Below, in pieces: positions 57,624 to 64,000 of a stretch of 64,000 nucleotides of DNA. Position numbers and translations under genes: made by a program. Location: NCBI GenBank assembly GCA_021295815.1, contig JAGWBQ010000002.1, positions 62,001-126,000 of the forward strand, given 5' to 3'. Position 1 is the stretch's first letter. Each line of letters begins with the position of its first letter. Under the pieces are notes generated by a model. That model ran no database searches. It was not told the DNA's origin and saw nothing but the letters and a program-made list of their open reading frames with translations. This stretch comes from Gemmatimonadota bacterium. Lineage in GTDB: Bacteria; Gemmatimonadota; Gemmatimonadetes; Longimicrobiales; Gaopeijiaceae.

Positions 57624-60338
57624 CTAGACGACCTCCTCCTTCGTCATCTGCCGCAGCACCGCCCGCAGGATACCCCCTTCCCGGTAGTAGCGGACGTCCA
57701 CCTCGGAATCAAGACGGGCCACGGCGCCGAATCGGGTTTCACGGCCGTCGCCCCGTGCGACGATGTCCACTTCGGCCCGAGGCGCGAGCCCGTTCTCGAT
57801 GCCGAGCACGTCGTACACCTCGGTGCCGTCCAGACCGAGCGCGCCGGGGCTTTCACCCGGCATGAATTCCAAAGGCAGCACGCCCATCCCGACGAGATTG
57901 CTGCGGTGGATGCGCTCGTAGCTCTCGGCGATCACGGCGCGCACGCCGAGTAGCGCGGTACCCTTGGCGGCCCAGTCCCTCGAGCTGCCCGTGCCGTACT
58001 CCGCTCCCGCCAGCACCACCAGCGGCGTCCCGTCCTCCCGGTATCTCAGAGCGGCGGCGTAGATGCTCATCTCCTCGCCGCTGGGATGATGGATGGTGCG
58101 GCCGCCCTCGCGTCCGCCGAGCAGAAGGTTTCTGATGCGCACGTTCGCGAAGGTGCCCCGCATCATCACCTCGTGGTTGCCGCGCCGCGCACCGAAGGTG
58201 TTGAAATCCTTCACCGCGACTCCCAGCGAACGCAGGTAGCTGCCGGCCGATCCCGCCTTGGCTATGGCTCCGGCCGGCGAGATGTGGTCCGTGGTGACCG
58301 ACTGCCCCAGCACCGCCAGCGTCCGCGCACCGCGGATGTCGGTCGGGGGAGTCGCGTCCGAAGCCATGCCTTCGAAGAACGGAGGATAGCGAACGTATGT
58401 CGATTCCGGTTCCCACTCGAATAGCCCTCCCTCCTCGGGAAGAGGCAGGTTGCGCCAGTTGGCGTCGCCGTCGGCCACGCGGGCGTAGCGTTTCGCGAAC
58501 ATCTCCGGCTTCAGCGAGGCGGAGATGGTGTCCCTGACCTCCTCGGGAGACGGCCAGATGTCTGAGAGAAAGACTGCGCTGCCGTCGGAGCCCGTACCGA
58601 GTGGTTCGGCGCTCAGATCGATATCGACCCGCCCGGCGATCGCGTAGGCCACTACCAGGACCGGCGAGGCGAGGTAGTTGGCGCGGACCGCCGGATGGAT
58701 CCGAGCTTCGAAATTACGGTTGCCGGAGAGCACCGACGCCACCACCAATCCTCCATCCTCGACCTCGCGCTGCACGGCGACGGGCAGCGGACCGCTGTTG
58801 CCGATGCAGGTCATGCAGCCGTAGCCCACAACGTGAAAGCCCAGGGCTTCGAGGTAGGGAAGGAGTCCGGCCTGCTCGAGATAGTCCGTAACCACGCCGC
58901 TCCCGGGCGCCATCGCCGTCTTCACGGCATCGGGAACCGAGAGACCGCGCTCGACCGCCGCCTTCGCGAGCAGACCGGCGCCGACCATCACGGAGGGGTT
59001 GGAAGTGTTGGTGCAGCTCGTAATGGACGCAATCACCACGCTGCCGTGGTCGAGCGAGCCGGCGGTGCGCTCCGTTCCCGAGCCGTTCGACGCCGCGCTT
59101 CTTCCGTTCGCGGACGCGCCGGCGGGCAGGAGGCCGGGGAGGTCGCGGGTGAAGCTTTCGCGCATCTCGCTCATGCGGATCCGGTCCTGAGGTCGCCTGG
59201 GTCCGGCGAGCGACGGTTCGACCGAACCGAGGTCGAGCGCCACCGAGGAGGTGTACCGGGGGTCCGGCGTCCCGTCGGTGCGGAAGAGCCCCATCGTTCT
59301 GGAGGCGCGTTCCACCCGCTCGATGTGAGCCTCGCTTCTGCCGGTGCCACGCAGGTATGCGAGCGCTTGGGCGTCCACCGGAAAGAAACCGACGGTGGCC
59401 CCGTACTCGGGCGACATGTTGGCTAGGGTCGCGCGGTCGGGAAGCGAGAGCGCATCCAGACCCGGACCGTGGTATTCGACGAAGCGCCCCACCACGCCGT
59501 GCTCGCGGAGCAGCTCGGTAACCCTCAGGACGAGGTCGGTCGCGGTGGAGCCGCGCGGCAGGGATCCGCTCAAGCGCACGCCGACCACCTCGGGAAGCAG
59601 CATGTAGTAGGGCTGCCCGAGCATGACCGCCTCCGCCTCGATGCCGCCCACGCCCCATCCCAGCACGCCGAGACCGTTCACCATCGTCGTGTGCGAGTCG
59701 GTGCCGACGAGCGTGTCGGGGTAGAGCATCGGCCCGCCGCTCTCGTTTCGGTGGACCACCGAAGCCAGGTGTTCGAGGTTCACCTGATGTACGATGCCGG
59801 TGCCCGGCGGCACCACGGAGAAGTTGTCGAAGGCCTGTTGCGCCCAGCGTAACAGCGCGTAGCGTTCCCGGTTGCGTTCGAACTCGCGCTCCACGTTGAG
59901 TCGGAAGGCGTCGGCGAAGCCGAAGTGATCCACTTGGACCGAGTGGTCGATGACCAGGTCTACCGGCACGACCGGGTTGATGCGATCCGGGTCGCCCCCC
60001 AGAGCCTTGATACCGTCGCGCATAGCGGCGAGATCCACCACGGCCGGGACGCCGGTGAAATCCTGGAGTACGACGCGGGCGGGCATGAAGGGGAGCTCGA
60101 AGCCGGAGGTCTCCGGACTCCAGGCGGCCACCGCCTCCACATGGGCCGCGGTGGTCGCCCCGCCGAGGAGGCCAAGCGCGTTCTCGAGGAGCACTCGGAT
60201 GGTGAAGGGCAGAGCGGCAAGATCGTCGACGATACCCGCATCCTCGAGGCCGCCCAGACGGTGGCACGAGGCGCTCCCTTCGGCGAGGTCGAGAGATACG
60301 AGGGTTCCGAAAGGGTCTGTGGCGGATGGATGGCTCAC
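57624..60338 (-). CDS. acnA: Aconitate hydratase
   Basis: The 904-aa enzyme isomerises citrate to isocitrate in the TCA cycle. It shows DPFGTLVSLDLAEGSASCHRLGGLEDAG, LPFTIRVLLENALGLL, MPARVVLQDFTGVPAVVDLAAMRDG, DLVIDHSVQVDHFG, GTDSHTTMVNGLGVLGWGVGGIEAEAVMLGQPYYMLLP and 4Fe-4S cysteines in SITSCTNTSNPSVM and GYGCMTCIGNSGPLP. The swivel domain has NTFGARRGNHEVMMRGTFANVRIRN and AGAEYGTGSSRDWAAKGTALLGVRAVIAESYERIHRSNLVGMGVLPLEF. It is of full AcnA length, transcribed away from the tRNA-Leu/citrate synthase side; the 250 bp between them carry repeat copies 4 and 5. Confidence 0.96.
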   Translation of the reverse strand: MSHPSATDPFGTLVSLDLAEGSASCHRLGGLEDAGIVDDLAALPFTIRVLLENALGLLGGATTAAHVEAVAAWSPETSGFELPFMPARVVLQDFTGVPAVVDLAAMRDGIKALGGDPDRINPVVPVDLVIDHSVQVDHFGFADAFRLNVEREFERNRERYALLRWAQQAFDNFSVVPPGTGIVHQVNLEHLASVVHRNESGGPMLYPDTLVGTDSHTTMVNGLGVLGWGVGGIEAEAVMLGQPYYMLLPEVVGVRLSGSLPRGSTATDLVLRVTELLREHGVVGRFVEYHGPGLDALSLPDRATLANMSPEYGATVGFFPVDAQALAYLRGTGRSEAHIERVERASRTMGLFRTDGTPDPRYTSSVALDLGSVEPSLAGPRRPQDRIRMSEMRESFTRDLPGLLPAGASANGRSAASNGSGTERTAGSLDHGSVVIASITSCTNTSNPSVMVGAGLLAKAAVERGLSVPDAVKTAMAPGSGVVTDYLEQAGLLPYLEALGFHVVGYGCMTCIGNSGPLPVAVQREVEDGGLVVASVLSGNRNFEARIHPAVRANYLASPVLVVAYAIAGRVDIDLSAEPLGTGSDGSAVFLSDIWPSPEEVRDTISASLKPEMFAKRYARVADGDANWRNLPLPEEGGLFEWEPESTYVRYPPFFEGMASDATPPTDIRGARTLAVLGQSVTTDHISPAGAIAKAGSAGSYLRSLGVAVKDFNTFGARRGNHEVMMRGTFANVRIRNLLLGGREGGRTIHHPSGEEMSIYAAALRYREDGTPLVVLAGAEYGTGSSRDWAAKGTALLGVRAVIAESYERIHRSNLVGMGVLPLEFMPGESPGALGLDGTEVYDVLGIENGLAPRAEVDIVARGDGRETRFGAVARLDSEVDVRYYREGGILRAVLRQMTKEEVV

Positions 60339-60397
60339 AATGTCTCCGGCTGGGGTTGCTGCTGGGCACTACCGTCGGCTCGTAATTTTGTGCCTGG

Positions 60398-60420
60398 CAG
60401 CTCGTGGCGAAACTCGCGCG
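60398..60420 (+). repeat. Dispersed GC-rich repeat, copy 4
   Basis: GCAGCTCGTGGCGAAACTCG followed by CGCG matches the left half of copy 5, 60 bp downstream, and the core of copies 2 and 3. Its right flank diverges. It lies between acnA and tRNA-Leu. Confidence 0.6.
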
Positions 60421-60457
60421 AAGCCTTGACGCGGGCGGGGCGAAGTGCGACCATATA

Positions 60458-60500
60458 GCAGTTCGTGGCGAAAACTCGCGCTAGTACCGAGAGCGGCGAA
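60458..60500 (+). repeat. Dispersed GC-rich repeat, copy 5
   Basis: GCAGTTCGTGGCGAAAACTC, then GCGCTAGTACCGAGAGCGGCGAAG. The right half shares ACCGAGAGCGGCG exactly with copy 2. Together with copy 4 it forms a same-orientation pair in the leader region of tRNA-Leu and gltA. Confidence 0.65.
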
Positions 60501-60588
60501 GAGAATGCAAGGTCGCGCTGTTGGTGGGAGGCTTTGCCCACGGGCCGATTAGTCCCGCCCGGGATTGGCGTGCCGTACGCGCGTTCGG

Positions 60589-60671
60589 GCCGGGGTGGCG
60601 GAACGGTAGACGCGGCGGCCTCAAAAGCCGCTGTCCGCAAGGACGTGCGGGTTCGATTCCCGCCCCCGGTA
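60589..60671 (+). tRNA. tRNA-Leu (anticodon CAA)
   Basis: The class-II cloverleaf has acceptor GCCGGGG pairing with CCCCGGT, giving a G1-U72 wobble, and D-arm GTGGCGGAACGGTAGACGC. The anticodon stem is GCGGC/GCCGC with loop CTCAAAA (anticodon CAA). A long variable arm with GTCCGCAAGGAC precedes the T-arm GCGGGTTCGATTCCCGC and discriminator A. No CCA directly follows. It precedes gltA by 56 bp and may be co-transcribed with it. Confidence 0.93.
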
Positions 60672-60727
60672 TGCCATGACAACTGAGTCGATCGAGCCCA
60701 TCGCGGCTCCACTGTGAGGAACACCTG

Positions 60728-62038
60728 ATGGAAGCGGAAGCAGGAGCTGAGAAGAGCCCCACTCTGAGAATGCGGGACGACCGCACCGGGAGGGAATATG
60801 CCTCTCAGATTCTCGAGGGCGACGTGGTTCGCGCCATGGACCTTAGGAGAATCAGAGTCGAGGATTCGGATTTCGGCATGATGTCGTACGATCCGTCCTT
60901 TTCGAACACGGCGAGCACACGCTCCGCCGTAACCTACGTCGACGGCGGCAAGGGCGTCTTGCGCCACCGAGGCTACCCGATCGACCAGCTTGCGGAGCGG
61001 TCGAGCTTCCTGGAGGTGTCCTTCCTGATCCTCAACGGGGAACTTCCGACGGCGGACGAACTGGAAGCCTTCGAGAAGACGGTCGCGGCCGAGTACGCCT
61101 TGCCGGCGCACATGGACGGCCTCTTCGACTCGTTCCCGCACGCGGCATCGCCCATGGCGATGGTCATGACCGGAGTGAGCGCCTTGGCGGCGGTCTCGCC
61201 GGAGGCCCGCGATGTGACCGATCCCGAGGCTCGCCGGCGCGAGACCGTCAAGCTCATCGCCAAGATGCCGACGCTGGCCGCTCACGCATTTCGCCGGAGT
61301 TTGGGAGAGCCCTATTTGGCCCCGGTCGGCGGGAGCTATGCCGGCAACTTCCTTCATATGCTCTTCGACAGCGACGACGGCGAGCGGGACCCCAACCCGG
61401 TCTTCGAGAAGGCCCTCGACCTGCTTTTCGTTCTCCACGCCGACCATGAGCAGAACTGCTCGACGACGGCGATGCGGGTGATCGGCTCGTCTCACGCCGA
61501 CCCCTATTCGGCGCTGGCGGGCGCGATCGGCGCCCTGTCCGGACCGCTCCACGGCGGAGCCAACGAGGCGGTTCTGCGCATGTTGCGCCGGATCGGCACC
61601 GTCGACCGGATTCCCGAGTTCCTCGACGGCGTGAAGGACAAACGGGAAAGACTCATGGGCTTCGGACACCGGGTTTACCGCGCCTACGATCCGCGCGCCA
61701 GCATCATCAAGCGTGCCGCCGACGAGGTATTTCAGGTAGCAGGGCGCAATCCGCTTCTCGATGTCGCCGTCGAGCTCGAGCGCATCGCTCTCGACGAGGA
61801 CTACTTCATCTCCCGCAACCTCTACCCGAACGTCGATTTCTACTCCGGACTCATCTATCAGGCGATCGGTCTTCCGATGGGGATGTTCCCCGTGCTCTTC
61901 GCCGTTCCGCGCACGGTCGGTTGGTTGACGCAGTGGGACGAGATGCTTCGAGATCCCGAGCAGCGCATCGCGAGACCTCGACAGGTCTACGTGGGTCACG
62001 ACGAGAGGCCGTACGTGGGCGTGGATGCCCGGGAATGA
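60728..62038 (+). CDS. gltA: Citrate synthase
   Basis: The 436-aa enzyme condenses oxaloacetate and acetyl-CoA. It shows MMSYDPSFSNTASTRSAVTYVDGGKGVLRHRGYPIDQLAERSSFLEVSFLILNGELPT, VLHADHEQNCSTTAMRVIGSSHADPYSALAGAIGALSGPLHGGANEAVL with the two catalytic histidine regions, GFGHRVYRAYDPRASIIK and NVDFYSGLIYQAIGLPMGMFPVLFAVPRTVGWLTQWDEM with the catalytic Asp. It is of the standard GltA length. Aconitase lies on the opposite strand upstream, and the next gene overlaps the 3' end by 14 bp. Confidence 0.96.
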   Translation: MEAEAGAEKSPTLRMRDDRTGREYASQILEGDVVRAMDLRRIRVEDSDFGMMSYDPSFSNTASTRSAVTYVDGGKGVLRHRGYPIDQLAERSSFLEVSFLILNGELPTADELEAFEKTVAAEYALPAHMDGLFDSFPHAASPMAMVMTGVSALAAVSPEARDVTDPEARRRETVKLIAKMPTLAAHAFRRSLGEPYLAPVGGSYAGNFLHMLFDSDDGERDPNPVFEKALDLLFVLHADHEQNCSTTAMRVIGSSHADPYSALAGAIGALSGPLHGGANEAVLRMLRRIGTVDRIPEFLDGVKDKRERLMGFGHRVYRAYDPRASIIKRAADEVFQVAGRNPLLDVAVELERIALDEDYFISRNLYPNVDFYSGLIYQAIGLPMGMFPVLFAVPRTVGWLTQWDEMLRDPEQRIARPRQVYVGHDERPYVGVDARE

Positions 62039-62933
62039 CCCCACGGCGGTAGGCGACCTGACCCTGATCGATCTCCGCCATCAGGGAAACGGAGGAGCGA
62101 TCGCCTGTTATCTGCTCGATGCCGAAGGGCCGACGATAGTCGATCCCGGTCCGTCCACGACCGTCGACAGACTCGTGGACGAGCTGGCGGCTCGGGGTGT
62201 CGGCCGAGACGATCTCAGGCACGTGCTGCTGACGCACGTCCATCTCGACCATGCCGGAGCGACCGGCCATCTTCTCAGACGTTTCCCGCAGGCCAAGGTG
62301 TGGCTTCACGCCGACGCCGCTCCTCACCTGATCGATCCCACCCGACTTGTGGCGAGCACGCGCAGGACCTTCGGCGCGATGCACGACGAGCTCTGGGGCG
62401 AGGTCTTGCCGGCGGCCGGGAGCAGGGTCGAGGCGGTCGGGCTCGGCTGGCGGCTGGGACGGCTCAGGGCGATTCACACTCCCGGTCACATTTCCCATCA
62501 TCTCGCCTACCTCGACGAGGGGGAAGGCACCCTCTACTCCGGCGATTCCATGGGGATCGTGCTGGGAGGCGGACCGACCCACCCTCCCACGCCTCCGCCT
62601 GCCGTCGATCTCCGAGCATGGGAGAACACGCTCGCCGCGCTGGCCGCTTTCGGAATCGAGCGTTTCGCGGCCACGCACTTCGGAACGCATTCCGACTTCG
62701 AGAAGCGTCGCACCGATTTGGCCGACCGACTGTGCAAGCTCGAGGCCGAAGTACGTCAAGCCATGGCCAGGAACGACGACGGGGCGGGCGCCCGCTACCA
62801 CGAGAGAGCGCTGGCCGAGCAGTCGGTGGGGCGAGATGACTCCGACCGGAAGGCGATGAAGCGATATTTCGACACCTTTCCCGCGCGAACCGACTGGGCC
62901 GGCGTCGTCTTTTACCTGGAGCGAAACCCCTAG
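62025..62933 (+). CDS. Metallo-beta-lactamase-fold hydrolase
   Basis: The 302-aa protein has the zinc motif LLTHVHLDHAGATGHLLRRF, then AIHTPGHISHHLAYLD, YSGDSMGIVLGG and ATHFGTHSDF, matching the five canonical MBL metal-binding motifs. A C-terminal helical extension (about 215-302) is typical of glyoxalase-II-like and thioesterase-type members. The substrate is unknown. The start ATG lies inside the last codons of gltA, so expression is coupled to citrate synthase. A perfect palindrome begins at its stop codon. Confidence 0.87.
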   Translation: MPGNDPTAVGDLTLIDLRHQGNGGAIACYLLDAEGPTIVDPGPSTTVDRLVDELAARGVGRDDLRHVLLTHVHLDHAGATGHLLRRFPQAKVWLHADAAPHLIDPTRLVASTRRTFGAMHDELWGEVLPAAGSRVEAVGLGWRLGRLRAIHTPGHISHHLAYLDEGEGTLYSGDSMGIVLGGGPTHPPTPPPAVDLRAWENTLAALAAFGIERFAATHFGTHSDFEKRRTDLADRLCKLEAEVRQAMARNDDGAGARYHERALAEQSVGRDDSDRKAMKRYFDTFPARTDWAGVVFYLERNP

Positions 62934-62948
62934 CGGTCCGCGGACCGC
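62933..62948. promoter_or_regulatory. Perfect 16-bp palindrome at the MBL gene stop
   Basis: GCGGTCCGCGGACCGC is a perfect inverted repeat that shares its first base with the TAG stop codon and lies about 70 bp ahead of the M1 peptidase gene. It has no loop, so a snapped-back hairpin with a 4-base loop or protein binding are both possible. No T tract follows. Confidence 0.4.
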
Positions 62949-63017
62949 CCGGCAATCGGTGCGACTCCCTAAGTGGAGGCGACCGCAGCAACTCCGCGAT
63001 TCCGGAGGAACCGCACG

Positions 63018-64000
63018 ATGACATTCGAACAGATCGCGCATGTCGCCAAGATCATGGCGCTGCTCGCCTGCCTGCCGCTTACTGCGGCTTCCCCTGCCGC
63101 ATCGGCCCAGGACACAACCCGCCTGCGCGCGGTACCGCCGCCGGTCGTCACTCCACCCTTCATGCAGCGCGCCTACGAGCGGGGATGGAGAGACAGGGAC
63201 GGCTCGCCCGGCGAGGACTACTGGATCCAGGGCGGCACCTACGAGCTCGCGGCCAGGCTTTTTCCCGACGAATCCCGAGTGGAAGGCAGCGTGCGCATAC
63301 TCTACGCGAGCGCGGCGCCAGGACGATTTCCCACGGTCTGGCTGCACCTCCATCAGAACCTTCATTCCGAAGGGGTTCCCAGGGAGGAGCCCGTCGAGAT
63401 AACGGGAGGCATCAACGTGCGCGGCGTCGCCGTGGACGGCGACCCGCTGGAGGAGCTCGACGACCCGATCACCCCCGGTCAGACAGGGTACCACATCGCC
63501 GGGACCTTGATGGAAATCGCGCCCCGGGAGCCTCTCCAGGCCGGGGATTCCATGGAAATCACGATGGATTTCGACTTCGTCGTGCCGGAGAGCGGAGCGG
63601 GACGCATGGGGCGCTCCGAACGCGAAGTCTACTTCATCGGGTACTGGTTCCCCAAGATGGCGGTTCTGGACGACCTGCGCATCTGGAACGTCGACCCCTA
63701 CCTGGGCAGGGGAGAGTTCTACGACGGCTTCGCCGACTACTCGGTCGAGATCTCGGTGCCGGAAGGATGGACGGTGATGGGAACCGGGGAGCTGCAAAAT
63801 CCGCAGGAGGTTTTTTCGGCCCTGACTCTCGAACGCCTGGCCGAAGCCCGCGAATCCGACTCACGCGTGGTCATCGCCGGCCGCGGGGAACGGGGAATTG
63901 GCGCCGTGACTCGCGAGGGGGTCAACGGCTGGCTTACCTATCGTTTCAGCGCCACGCAGGTGCGCGATTTCGCGTGGACCGCCTCCAACGTTCAGAACTG
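63018..64000 (+). CDS. M1-family-like secreted metallopeptidase, N-terminal part (3' end off window)
   Basis: The frame runs off the window, with at least 327 codons present. The ATG at 63018 is preceded by GGAGGAA at 7 bp. A signal peptide (MALLACLPLTAASPAASAQ) precedes a beta-rich N-terminal domain with YERGWRDRDGSPGEDYWIQGGTYELAARLFPDESRVEGSVRILYASAAPGRFPTVWLHLHQNL, and YFIGYWFPKMAVLDDLRIWNVDPYLGRGEFYDGFADYSVEISVPEGWTVMGTGEL. These are typical of M1 aminopeptidases before the HExxH zinc site, which would lie beyond 64000. The call is therefore by the N-terminal domain only. Confidence 0.8.
   Translation, partial: MTFEQIAHVAKIMALLACLPLTAASPAASAQDTTRLRAVPPPVVTPPFMQRAYERGWRDRDGSPGEDYWIQGGTYELAARLFPDESRVEGSVRILYASAAPGRFPTVWLHLHQNLHSEGVPREEPVEITGGINVRGVAVDGDPLEELDDPITPGQTGYHIAGTLMEIAPREPLQAGDSMEITMDFDFVVPESGAGRMGRSEREVYFIGYWFPKMAVLDDLRIWNVDPYLGRGEFYDGFADYSVEISVPEGWTVMGTGELQNPQEVFSALTLERLAEARESDSRVVIAGRGERGIGAVTREGVNGWLTYRFSATQVRDFAWTASNVQN

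Noticed and set aside
61851-63797. Long minus-strand open frame over the MBL and M1 genes
   Set aside because: It crosses two clear plus-strand genes and has no family signature.
1-64000. CRISPR arrays, phage genes, insertion sequences, toxin-antitoxin or restriction-modification genes
   Set aside because: No spaced repeats, integrase, transposase, capsid-type or nuclease gene was recognised on either strand.

Overview
The window is a gene-dense, GC-rich stretch of ordinary bacterial chromosome. Most genes overlap or abut their neighbours, and GTG/TTG starts are common. Lipoprotein and Tat signals, a TolC-type outer-membrane channel and an RND pump point to a diderm bacterium. The pairing of DUF4159 and DUF4175 proteins, S9 and M1 secreted peptidases, six-bladed beta-propeller lipoproteins and tandem DUF1080 proteins resembles gene content I associate with Gemmatimonadota. 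That assignment is inference; no rRNA is present to test it.

Layout. 1-2.6 kb: end of clpB, a lipoprotein, methylmalonyl-CoA epimerase (minus) and thioredoxin. 2.7-12 kb: a tightly overlapping unit of rsmI, DUF4159, a large DUF4175 membrane/coiled-coil protein, a secreted repeat-like protein, a secreted 426-aa protein and a DinG-type helicase. 12-15.3 kb: small membrane protein, FAH-family enzyme with a probable CTG start, tRNA(CAU), AI-2E/PerM-type permease, a conserved hypothetical and a cold-shock protein. 15.4-23.4 kb: TolC/adaptor/RND efflux operon, a small membrane protein and a GNAT-MurB fusion gene. 23.5-26.4 kb (minus): an 845-aa transketolase-like enzyme and a 51-aa basic protein. 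26.6-31.4 kb: hypothetical gene, propeller lipoprotein, and a minus-strand pair of Tat-type Gfo/Idh oxidoreductase and tandem DUF1080 lipoprotein. 31.6-34.6 kb: rplU-rpmA, UDP-GlcNAc 2-epimerase, glycosyltransferase. 34.7-36.7 kb (minus): DUF3311-SSS symporter pair with chorismate mutase. 37-45.7 kb: S9 peptidase, RsbW-like kinase, complete polyamine-type ABC importer, squalene/phytoene-synthase-like protein. 45.9-54.2 kb (minus): propeller lipoprotein, a truncated S51-like fragment, a five-gene acyl-CoA operon and a glycine-rich membrane protein. 54.4-57.6 kb: NfeD protease, flotillin FloA and a basic low-complexity protein. 57.6-64 kb: aconitase (minus), tRNA-Leu(CAA), citrate synthase, MBL hydrolase and the start of an M1-type peptidase.

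Functional links: aconitase and citrate synthase flank tRNA-Leu as a TCA block. The CoA operon would take an aldehyde and acyl-CoAs through hydratase, dehydrogenase and thiolase steps. NfeD-FloA is a membrane-domain/quality-control pair.

No CRISPR array, prophage, insertion sequence or recognisable defence island was found. The most unusual signals are a dispersed GC-rich repeat family of about 40 bp (five copies, one forming the 3' end of a gene), a duplicated palindromic element upstream of nfeD, the GNAT-MurB fusion, a DinG helicase lacking its first expected Fe-S cysteine, and an uncharacterised envelope gene cluster around DUF4159/DUF4175.
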